The position numbers and the translations under genes are program-made. From assembly GCF_021654795.1 (NCBI RefSeq), contig NZ_AP025344.1, forward strand, positions 3,968,501 through 4,032,500: a stretch of DNA of 64,000 bases. Direction: 5' to 3'. Shown here piece after piece: positions 54,137 to 61,351 of this stretch; within the stretch, counting starts at the first letter, position 1; each line of letters begins with the position of its first letter. The notes beneath the pieces were generated by a model. The model saw nothing but the letters and a program-made list of their open reading frames with translations, was not told the DNA's origin and ran no database searches. The stretch is from Paenibacillus dendritiformis (lineage in GTDB: Bacteria; Bacillota; Bacilli; Paenibacillales; Paenibacillaceae).

Positions 54137-54688
54137 TTACCCGTTCGGATAAGGGCGAAGCAGCGGCTTCAGCTTGCGGAAATCATGCATGCCGTTCCGG
54201 ACGGCGGCCAGCTCCTTTATATGCTTCATCAAAGCATGCGCTTGCTCGGTCGCCAACCGGTACTGTTCCTCCGATATGCGTCCCAGGCGAAGCGCCTCGT
54301 CCAATTCGTCTTCATCCAGCAAAAAAATCTTCCCTGACGGCAGCAGAACGATGTCCAGGTACAGATCGTCATAATACGGAATTCCGCGCTCGTCCACTTC
54401 GGGGGGCTCGCAGATGTCCACATACCACTGGACCACTTCTTCCTTGTCATCCAGCATCGTCGTCACGGAGTAGCGCTTGCCCTGCGGGAAATGCTGCATC
54501 CAATAATAACCGGCGTCCGCCAGCACAAGCTTCCGGCCGTCCATTTTTTTGACAAGCGGCGCACGCACCGCATGGAAATGGAGCAGCGTCACATAACCCG
54601 AGAAATCTTCGGTATCCTGATGCATTATAGCAAAATCACGCGATTCAATCCGTTTCCAGTCGCTGCGGTCAGCATGTTTTCGTTTCAT
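54137..54688 (-). CDS. DUF402 family nucleoside di/triphosphatase-like protein
   Basis: 183 residues from the ATG at 54688 (AAAGG upstream; the frame is open further up but without homology). The signature WYVDICEPPEVDERGIPYYDDLYLDIVLLPSG and LLDEDELDEAL fits DUF402 proteins such as YgaC and staphylococcal Ntdp, which hydrolyse nucleoside tri- and diphosphates with metal bound by the acidic cluster. It is alone between hairpins. Confidence 0.8.
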   Translation of the reverse strand: MKRKHADRSDWKRIESRDFAIMHQDTEDFSGYVTLLHFHAVRAPLVKKMDGRKLVLADAGYYWMQHFPQGKRYSVTTMLDDKEEVVQWYVDICEPPEVDERGIPYYDDLYLDIVLLPSGKIFLLDEDELDEALRLGRISEEQYRLATEQAHALMKHIKELAAVRNGMHDFRKLKPLLRPYPNG

Positions 54689-54781
54689 GAAGTCAACCTT
54701 TCTTCTCCCGTCTCCAAATACACGTTCTCCGTAAATCTCTTCCATTATACCGCTATTCAACCCGAAAATCCGCAAAAAAAA

Positions 54782-54800
54782 GAACATCGCTCCCGATGTC
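54782..54800 (-). terminator. Terminator of the type VII secretion operon
   Basis: On the minus strand GGACATCG / CGATGTTC with a GGAG loop is followed by TTTTTTTTT. It lies 33 nt after the PP2C-like gene and marks the operon's 3' end. Confidence 0.88.
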
Positions 54801-54833
54801 CTTACTTGGAGTATGAACAACAGTTCAGCCGGC

Positions 54834-55673
54834 TCACCACGACACCTCGATAAATGAAGCGTCATCCGTCAACGCGCCGCCCTGCGGCTGATCCAGCATC
54901 CGCTGCAGCTCTGCATCCGACGGCGTTCCGCTGCAGCCGTCCAGCTCGCGCAAGCCGTCCGTATAGCAGAGCAGCCGGTAGGTCCCGGAGCGGGGTAAGT
55001 CCATCGCGAACAGATGCGGCGGTCCGCCGACCGGGCCGGTTAACGTGGACCAGCGCTCGCCGATACGTATCTTATCCTGGAATGGCGCCTTCACTTCCGT
55101 GCCGTTCACCCACAGGCGCAGACGGCAGTCGCCCTGCCAGGCGAGCCACAGCTTGCCCTTGCGGAGCCCGCTGCGGCTGGCGCGCTCGATATGGCCGCAG
55201 ATGAACATCGATTCGCTGCCGCGGCTCCGCTTCTCTTCAAGCACTTCCCTCAGCAGCTGCGGCGTGTCGCGGGGGATCGGCAAACCTTCGACCGCCTTCG
55301 TCGCCGGGCCGGTCAACCCTCCGATATAGGCATGGAAGGCTTGCTCGTTTGGCGGTGCGCCCAGGTCTGCCAGCCAGCCAAGCAACCGCTCCCCGAGGAA
55401 CCGGGCGGCGAAGTCGCCCTGATAGCTCATGCTGACCCCGTCGCACAGCACGAAGCTGCAGCCGTTGCCCTGCAGATGCAGTCCGAGGAAGTCCTGCCCG
55501 TTCTCGCGCTGCTGGACCGTCTCTTCCGCCCGCGCATAGCCGTACCGGCACCGGTACGGGTGTTCAATGATCGTTACGGGATGCTCGCTATGCTGGGGGC
55601 ACAGGATTCGCTGTACCGCCGGGTCATGCCGGTACGATTTTTTTCGGCCAATTCGCATACGCAATCTCCCCAT
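54834..55673 (-). CDS. PP2C-like protein phosphatase of the secretion locus
   Basis: 279 residues. Asp-containing motifs typical of PP2C are present: FVLCDGVSMSYQGDFAA (about 73-89), LAWQGDCRLRLW, LLCYTDGLREL and TDDASFIEV at the end. A cysteine-rich N-terminus (about 24-42) includes RILCPQHSEHP and YRCRYGY, perhaps a metal site. It starts 2 nt after the VWA gene. With the kinase-like protein nearby, it could reverse a phosphorylation that controls secretion. Confidence 0.78.
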   Translation of the reverse strand: MGRLRMRIGRKKSYRHDPAVQRILCPQHSEHPVTIIEHPYRCRYGYARAEETVQQRENGQDFLGLHLQGNGCSFVLCDGVSMSYQGDFAARFLGERLLGWLADLGAPPNEQAFHAYIGGLTGPATKAVEGLPIPRDTPQLLREVLEEKRSRGSESMFICGHIERASRSGLRKGKLWLAWQGDCRLRLWVNGTEVKAPFQDKIRIGERWSTLTGPVGGPPHLFAMDLPRSGTYRLLCYTDGLRELDGCSGTPSDAELQRMLDQPQGGALTDDASFIEVSW

Positions 55674-55675
55674 CT

Positions 55676-56443
55676 CTACCGAACCGGCGTCGCCGCCGAC
55701 ATCTGGAACCCGATGGACACGAGCTCCGCGCAGCTTCCGGGGAGCATCATGCGCGCGCCGGGAGCGAGATGATAATCCGCCTCGACCAGCATCTCCCGGT
55801 AACTCTCCGGCAGGACGGAAGACATGTTGCGCAGCTTCTCGGCATGCTCATCCTTGAATGGCGTATCCGCCATAATCCCTTTCCAGCGGCGCGGCTCCGC
55901 GATTGGCGAGCCCATAATATGATCGGATATGAAAATATTCTCCACCAGCACATTGCCGTCCGGCACGCTCATTTGCATAATCCGCTTCGCGATGGGCTCC
56001 GGGTCCTCCCCGGTCGCAACCCCGTCGGTCATATGACAGACAAGCGGAGCCGGGCAGTCCTGCATATTCGGCAGCTCCGCCTCCAGGATTCGTTCCGCCT
56101 GACGGAACGCCTTGGCCGAATCGGAGAACCGGACCGGCGTCAGATCCGGCAGCGAGCCAAGACTGGCGATTTCGTCGATGCCCTTGATGCCGTTCAGCAG
56201 GTCGTACACATCATCGCTGTAGGCCAGTATGGCCAGGCGGTACCGGGGCGTGAGCCGGTTGCCCTTGGTGGATCGGAATACCATCTGCCGAATGGCCAAG
56301 GACAACGCTTCGTATACAATGTCTATCCGGCGCTTGCCGTCCATCAGCATATTCATCGAAGCGCTGATGTCAATAAGATATATAATGAGCGCCGGCGTCC
56401 GTTGGGAAGCTTGAATCGTATAGTTCATCCGCTTCGGTGTCAC
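55676..56443 (-). CDS. VWA-domain protein
   Basis: 255 residues. The MIDAS residues are visible: D25-x-S27-x-S29 in LIDISASM, an internal Thr/Ser, and MTDGVATGED as the last Asp motif. VWA domains bind partner proteins through a metal ion. The gene lies 32 nt after the kinase-like gene and 2 nt before the PP2C-like gene, the same trio (kinase, VWA, PP2C) seen near other secretion systems. Probably a cytoplasmic scaffold or substrate of the kinase. Confidence 0.82.
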   Translation of the reverse strand: MTPKRMNYTIQASQRTPALIIYLIDISASMNMLMDGKRRIDIVYEALSLAIRQMVFRSTKGNRLTPRYRLAILAYSDDVYDLLNGIKGIDEIASLGSLPDLTPVRFSDSAKAFRQAERILEAELPNMQDCPAPLVCHMTDGVATGEDPEPIAKRIMQMSVPDGNVLVENIFISDHIMGSPIAEPRRWKGIMADTPFKDEHAEKLRNMSSVLPESYREMLVEADYHLAPGARMMLPGSCAELVSIGFQMSAATPVR

Positions 56444-56475
56444 CTCTGTTCTATCCTGCTTTCCGGATTACATGA

Positions 56476-58434
56476 TTAAATATCGGGAAGCTCATGCTCC
56501 CGGTTTTTCAAATATTTATAAATATGTCCCGCCCGGGCGGACATGTCGGGCTTCTTATTGAAATAATCGGGATCCTTCTCATAGCGCTTCGCGAATTCCA
56601 GCGCTGTCTTCCGGGCTTTCTCGTGATTATCCCGCTTGGCGGAATTGTAGGTTTTGTTATAGGAGGCCACGAGCAGCACCGCATCCCGTTCCCGAACCCG
56701 CTTCAGTTCCTCCTGCTCCTTGCGCTTGCGGGCCTCTTCCTCCTGCTTGCGCTTTTGCGCCTCGGCCTGCTGCTGCTTCCACTGGAGATACTTCTCATAT
56801 TTCGCTTGCTTGTCATACTTCTCCTGAAGCTTCTTCCGCTCTTCTTCCTTCTTCTTCTGCTCGGCCCGCTTCTTCTCGGCCAGCTTCTGCTGCTCCAGCT
56901 TCTTCCGTTCCTGCTCCTTCTTCGCCTCTTCCTCGCGCTGTGCCGCCAGCCGGGCTTCTTCCTCCTGCTTGCGGCGGGCTTCCTCCTCCGCCTGCTTGCG
57001 GGCCAGCTCCGCCTCCTCGCGCTGCTTCGCGGCCAGCGCCTCCTGCTGCTCCTTCGCCTTCAGGGCATCGGCTTGCAACATGTTATACACTAGAGGACTC
57101 GCGCCCAGCAGCAGGACGACGATACCCGCCGCCAGCAGCGCGGCGGTTCGGCGGCGATTGCCCGGACGCTTCCCGGGCGGGGCTTGCTCCGCGCGCAGCC
57201 GTTCCTCCAAGCCTGCGATGGCGGCCGACAGTTCGACCTCCATCGGGCTTCCGGCAGAGACGAAATGATGCGCCGAACGATACACCTCAAGCGCGCTCTG
57301 CCATTGCCCCTTCTGCTCCAGCTCCCTGGCTTGGTTGAACAACCGATCCGTTACATTCGGATCGGAACGGCCGGCCGCTTGCGAAGCGTCCAGCGGAACC
57401 GGGTCTTGCCCGGCCGGTTCGGAGCCCGGCATGCCCGCCGGCGTACCGCTGGCAGCCGGAGACGGCTGCTGGGGTTGGGGTTCCGCCTCAAGCGGCTCGT
57501 CAGCGGACACGCCGGACAAAATAATGAGCCATTCCCCGAAGGTCGGGCAGCTGCTCAAGTCCTGGCTCTCCCACGCCCGAACGAACAGCTCGGCAACCTT
57601 GCTCCCCCAGCGCTCCTCCAGCGAGCGCTTCATCAACCCGTACCGCTCGCAGGCAGTCTGCATTTCATGCTGATCGAAATAGCTCTCTCCCCATGCGCGC
57701 CCGATGACGCGGTCGTCGGACCAGCCGAGCATCTCGGCGAGAATGATCGCACCCGCGAACCGATCCGCATATGCGCTCCATAACCCGCTCTGCACGGTGC
57801 GGTGCGCCGCATATCCCGGCGAACCGGCGAGAAGCACGTCCGGCCGGTCCAGCTTCGGGCTGTACATCTGCTCCACGTCGACGAGCTCGATCGGGGATCC
57901 GCCGCGATGCCTGTTAACTTCCGAAAAAAACGGAAGCAATACGTTCGGCGCAGACAAATCGCAGTGAGCCAATCCTTTTTGCTCCATCCCCGAGCAGATC
58001 TGCGCGAGGGAGGTCGCCAGCTCAAGGCTTTCCCGCCGGGTAAGGGCCCGCTGGGCTGCGATCATATCCAACCAGGTAGGGCCATGTACCCATGGCATCA
58101 GCACCGCGTACAACAGGTCGGTATGCGACTGGATGATTCCTCCGTTTTTTTCAGGAGTCAAGATGTGCCGCTTGCATACGCTAAGCCCGGGCAAGGCGCT
58201 GTACGCATCCAGCTGCTCCGATTGATAGACCATGGCCGGTATGCGGTATTTCGGAAAGAACACCTTGAGCGCCTTCATCTCCTGCATGTCGCCGTCATGC
58301 GGGATCAATTGATATACGATTCCTTGCCTTCCGGCCTGCGCGTAAGCCAGACCGGGAGCAGCCGGGTGTTCTCCAATGAGATAATCGGTTCCGTACAGCC
58401 GGATCGAATCTCCCGGATTCGGCTGAAATGACAT
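56476..58434 (-). CDS. Membrane protein with Ser/Thr kinase-like domain and long coiled coil
   Basis: 652 residues. A kinase-like fold fills about 1-310: Lys57 in MKALKVFF, GLAHCDLSAPNVL (His157, Asp159) in place of HRDLKPxN, and LVDVE (Asp186) in place of DFG. A Pro-rich linker (310-355), a TPR-like segment (360-412) and one membrane helix (about 430-451) follow. After the helix, residues 455-585 are almost all E, K, Q, R and A: a long charged coiled coil. A Lys/Tyr-rich end closes the protein. EssB of T7SSb also couples a kinase-like domain to one membrane helix, so this may be its counterpart. Unlike EssB, key catalytic residues are kept. Confidence 0.75.
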   Translation of the reverse strand: MSFQPNPGDSIRLYGTDYLIGEHPAAPGLAYAQAGRQGIVYQLIPHDGDMQEMKALKVFFPKYRIPAMVYQSEQLDAYSALPGLSVCKRHILTPEKNGGIIQSHTDLLYAVLMPWVHGPTWLDMIAAQRALTRRESLELATSLAQICSGMEQKGLAHCDLSAPNVLLPFFSEVNRHRGGSPIELVDVEQMYSPKLDRPDVLLAGSPGYAAHRTVQSGLWSAYADRFAGAIILAEMLGWSDDRVIGRAWGESYFDQHEMQTACERYGLMKRSLEERWGSKVAELFVRAWESQDLSSCPTFGEWLIILSGVSADEPLEAEPQPQQPSPAASGTPAGMPGSEPAGQDPVPLDASQAAGRSDPNVTDRLFNQARELEQKGQWQSALEVYRSAHHFVSAGSPMEVELSAAIAGLEERLRAEQAPPGKRPGNRRRTAALLAAGIVVLLLGASPLVYNMLQADALKAKEQQEALAAKQREEAELARKQAEEEARRKQEEEARLAAQREEEAKKEQERKKLEQQKLAEKKRAEQKKKEEERKKLQEKYDKQAKYEKYLQWKQQQAEAQKRKQEEEARKRKEQEELKRVRERDAVLLVASYNKTYNSAKRDNHEKARKTALEFAKRYEKDPDYFNKKPDMSARAGHIYKYLKNREHELPDI

Positions 58435-58483
58435 TCCCCATCCCCCCGTGGTGATTCAAGTTACATCATGCGGCATACTGCAA

Positions 58484-58516
58484 GAAAACCGGGAGTCGCT
58501 ACAACGCCCGGTTTTC
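58484..58516. terminator. Hairpin after the WXG100 gene
   Basis: A 10-bp stem GAAAACCGGG / CCCGGTTTTC with a 13-nt loop lies 45 nt after the WXG100 gene and before the kinase-like gene. A partial terminator here could raise WXG100 output above that of the downstream genes. Confidence 0.65.
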
Positions 58517-58560
58517 TTATCAGGTTCATGCGCAGCGGCAGCACAGCCCCGCATTCCGTA

Positions 58561-58836
58561 TTATCGCTGTTGGTCGATTGTGCGGAACTTGTTCGCAATC
58601 GCGCGCAGTTCTTCGCTGATGCCGTTCAGCGTCTGAACGAAAGCCTGCATCTGTCTGCTGGCTTCCTGGAATTCCTGGAAGAAGCGCTGCTTCGTCATCC
58701 CTTCCCATTGACCTTCCATGCCTTGAATCGCTTGTGTCAGGCTGGAGACCACCTGTTGGCTCTGCTCTCCGCCCTGCTTGAATTGATTTGCAACCTGGTC
58801 CACTTGTTCAGGTGTAATTAAAATACGGCCTGCCAT
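58561..58836 (-). CDS. WXG100 family secreted protein (EsxA-like)
   Basis: 91 residues, a helical hairpin with QWEGM at the turn (W-E-G, the WXG motif, about residues 43-45). The C-terminus NKFRTIDQQR offers F-x-x-x-D, close to the YxxxD/E export signal. Length and motif are typical of EsxA, the shared T7SS substrate. It is encoded downstream of essC and the candidate effector and has its own hairpin. Confidence 0.92.
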   Translation of the reverse strand: MAGRILITPEQVDQVANQFKQGGEQSQQVVSSLTQAIQGMEGQWEGMTKQRFFQEFQEASRQMQAFVQTLNGISEELRAIANKFRTIDQQR

Positions 58837-58943
58837 TATTAACTTCCTCCTTTGGAAATGGATAGGATAAATGCTAGGTCAATTGTACATGAATTCCATT
58901 CCTACTCGGTAAGAGGCCCTGGACCTAATTTCCATATTACCTT

Positions 58944-59246
58944 TTACTTAGCCGGTGAAACTTCCTGAAGTATTTTTTGAAACGCTTCTTCTTCATAGTT
59001 CGAAAAACCTACATGGGCGACAACGTCGATATCCTCATGATTGAATAAAAAGGAAAAGTTCTCGTCTATGTACCCTTCCGGATAGACGACGCCCAAATAA
59101 TCAAACAGACGATTCGTCTTGATTTGCAGCTGCTTGCGGCCATATATCATCAGTTTCTTACTTCCGTCGCGCAGCAATACGACCGAGCCGAGCGGCAGTA
59201 ACGTCTTTTCATCCGCAGGACGGAGTTGTTCTGCTTGATTCTTCAA
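58944..59246 (-). CDS. DUF4176 family protein, T7SS-associated
   Basis: 100 residues. The stretch LLPLGSVVLLRDGSKKLMIYGR and DYLGVVYPEGYIDEN is the DUF4176 pattern, a family found almost only in type VII loci of Firmicutes, often next to LXG or WXG effectors. It follows the candidate effector gene by 42 nt. It may act as chaperone or adaptor for that effector, or as its immunity protein. Confidence 0.82.
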   Translation of the reverse strand: MKNQAEQLRPADEKTLLPLGSVVLLRDGSKKLMIYGRKQLQIKTNRLFDYLGVVYPEGYIDENFSFLFNHEDIDVVAHVGFSNYEEEAFQKILQEVSPAK

Positions 59247-59288
59247 ATCGCACCCTTCCCTTCTCTGTTCAATTGCGCCTCTGACCGG

Positions 59289-60482
59289 TTAAGAGCGGGT
59301 GCCCGGGAACCATTTTCCGAGACCCCCGAACGTGTCCGAGACGGAATCTGTGATGCGCTTCGCCGTCTTTGTCGCTCCGCTCTTGACCGCCTTTACTCCG
59401 TCAGCTACCGTGTCCGAGACGGATTGCACTTTTGTGGAGAGCGACTTCGCCCCTCCCGACACCGAGTCGGATACGTTGTCCACCGCGCTGTCTACCGCGT
59501 CCACCGCGTAGGTTTTCAATGACTTGCCGTTAACCGTTACTTCCGAGGCCATGGAAATGACCGCGCCCGCGGCCAATCCGACGCCTGCCCCGACGATGGT
59601 TCCTCCCACCGGGACGACGGAGCCGACATAAGCGCCGACGGCCGCGCTGGCCGCCATCGTGCCCAGGCCGAGGGAACCGTTCACGACGCCGCTCGCCGCC
59701 GCGCGGCTGGCCCCGCCCGCTTCGTAATCCGTCATGACGGCGGTTCCCGTGTCGTAGGCGAGGCCGGCATAGCCCAGCTTCGCGCTCCACCCCTTGAGCG
59801 AGAAGGCTTCCTTCATCGCGATGCCCGGGTCGACGAACTTCCATACATTAGGGTGATTAGACGCGTTCGAGGCGGTATACCGCGTACCGCGAATCCCTTC
59901 CGACAGCGCGTAATCGGAGCGGGCTCCGCTAATGGTGACATAACCGTCTCCCCGCACATTCACGTTGAATTTGTCGCGGTGCATGCGCACCATGTCATAG
60001 CCGCCCTTGGCGAAGCCGTATAATTGCGCCTCCGTCGGCTTCCAGCTCAAGCCGATGGAGGTCCCGCCTCCATTCATCGCGCGAACGGCCGAATTCGGAT
60101 TCGAGATCGTGCCAAGCCCCGGCGCCGCCCCGGGAAGAATGAGAGAGGTCCCCCCCATCATGATGCCGCTGAATATGGCCGTCGCCGATCCGATTTTAAC
60201 CCCTGGCGGTAAAATGCTGTTCGTCTGCTGATCCGCCGTCTGGAATTGCTCCGCTTTCGTAGTGAGATGCTTGCCCAGCTCGAACAGCAGCTCGTGAATC
60301 TGGGAAGACAGACGCGACGCCTGCTGCCATTCTTCCATGACGGATGTCTTGATTGAAGACTCCCACGTCAACGTGTGCAGCGCCTGGCTCAGAGACGATT
60401 GTATAGATTGTATTTGTTCCGCCGCAATTTGAAGCTGACGGCCCATATCACGGAGCGCATCCGGATAGACGAGAATACGCAT
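59289..60482 (-). CDS. Candidate T7SS effector: WXG100-like head with glycine-zipper tail
   Basis: 397 residues from the ATG at 60482 (AAGG 8 nt upstream; a GTG at 60491 overlaps the previous stop). Residues 1-90 form a WXG100-like helical hairpin with TWES in place of WXG. The middle carries Gly/Asn-rich beta sequence. Between about 265 and 315 lies a hydrophobic Gly/Ala-zipper (VNGSLGLGTMAASAAVGAYV, then VGGTIVGAGVGLAAGAVI) like those of membrane-inserting toxins. The tail (about 325-390) is a repeating Ser/Val/Lys helix. It sits between the accessory gene and DUF4176. A membrane-active secreted toxin is inferred. Confidence 0.65.
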   Translation of the reverse strand: MRILVYPDALRDMGRQLQIAAEQIQSIQSSLSQALHTLTWESSIKTSVMEEWQQASRLSSQIHELLFELGKHLTTKAEQFQTADQQTNSILPPGVKIGSATAIFSGIMMGGTSLILPGAAPGLGTISNPNSAVRAMNGGGTSIGLSWKPTEAQLYGFAKGGYDMVRMHRDKFNVNVRGDGYVTISGARSDYALSEGIRGTRYTASNASNHPNVWKFVDPGIAMKEAFSLKGWSAKLGYAGLAYDTGTAVMTDYEAGGASRAAASGVVNGSLGLGTMAASAAVGAYVGSVVPVGGTIVGAGVGLAAGAVISMASEVTVNGKSLKTYAVDAVDSAVDNVSDSVSGGAKSLSTKVQSVSDTVADGVKAVKSGATKTAKRITDSVSDTFGGLGKWFPGTRS

Positions 60483-60487
60483 CGTTG

Positions 60488-61345
60488 TCACCTTCCCTCA
60501 TCTTTTGCGAGCTGCCGGTCCCACTGCACGAACATTCGGGCAAATTGCTCCTTTGTCGTCGGCGTGGCCGTCAACCAATCTTCGTCACCTTTAGAGCTTT
60601 TGCGGATCAGCCAGTTGCATGAATCGCCAATGATAAACGCCAGCCCCTGGACGTCCCAATCCTGCTCATTCCAGACCAGGAAGAGGAACTCTCCTTCCGC
60701 AACTTTATTTTTCATGGAGCGGGCCAGGGCGAGCGCCCCTTCTTCCTCTCCGTCGAACGTCATCAATTGGCATGTCATTTGCTCGACAGTCAACTGCGGA
60801 GCCTGCTCATACAGCTTGTGAAAATGCCTTTTGGACAATATCACCGAGGTCATATCCGTCTCCGGCTGGTCGGCCCAGCCCATCCTCTCGATAAGCTCAT
60901 GGCAGGCCTCTTCCACCGATCCGATCTCATAGAGCATATACCTGTCCGGATCCTCGTTGCACCGCACGCGCTGGATAACCATCTCGTCCGTCATATGGAG
61001 GTAGCCTTCGAACACTTCGCTCGCATGGGAATACCTGACCCAGCACGACCGCTTGGCCAATCCGGTGACAGCCACGCTGGAAAACACATGCGGGGGCATG
61101 GACAGCTCCACCCCGTTCGGCTCTTCTCTCAAATATCCCTTTTTCAGCAGAGCTGACTTGGCCCGGTCCCATTCTTCCGCAATCTCGTCCGTCAAATATC
61201 CGCGAAACGGATCTTCGATGCCCAATAAACGGTCAGAACCGATAATACCGGTCAGAAAGTACAACTCTTTCGCATCCAGCGTAATGCTATCTCTCATCTT
61301 TTTCTCTTCTTTTTCAACGTCATCTGTCGTCATCAATTCATGCAC
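60488..61345 (-). CDS. T7SS-associated protein of unknown function
   Basis: 285 residues, no signal peptide or membrane helix. I do not recognise a named family. The first ~100 residues (RDSITLDAKELYFLTGIIG onward) look like a small helical DNA- or protein-binding unit; the rest alternates strands and helices, a general outline that resembles EspG-type substrate chaperones of ESX systems, which is a guess. It lies 6 nt after essC and 5 nt before the candidate effector, so it may guide that effector to the ATPase. Confidence 0.6.
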   Translation of the reverse strand: MHELMTTDDVEKEEKKMRDSITLDAKELYFLTGIIGSDRLLGIEDPFRGYLTDEIAEEWDRAKSALLKKGYLREEPNGVELSMPPHVFSSVAVTGLAKRSCWVRYSHASEVFEGYLHMTDEMVIQRVRCNEDPDRYMLYEIGSVEEACHELIERMGWADQPETDMTSVILSKRHFHKLYEQAPQLTVEQMTCQLMTFDGEEEGALALARSMKNKVAEGEFLFLVWNEQDWDVQGLAFIIGDSCNWLIRKSSKGDEDWLTATPTTKEQFARMFVQWDRQLAKDEGR

Positions 61346-61351
61346 CCCCCA

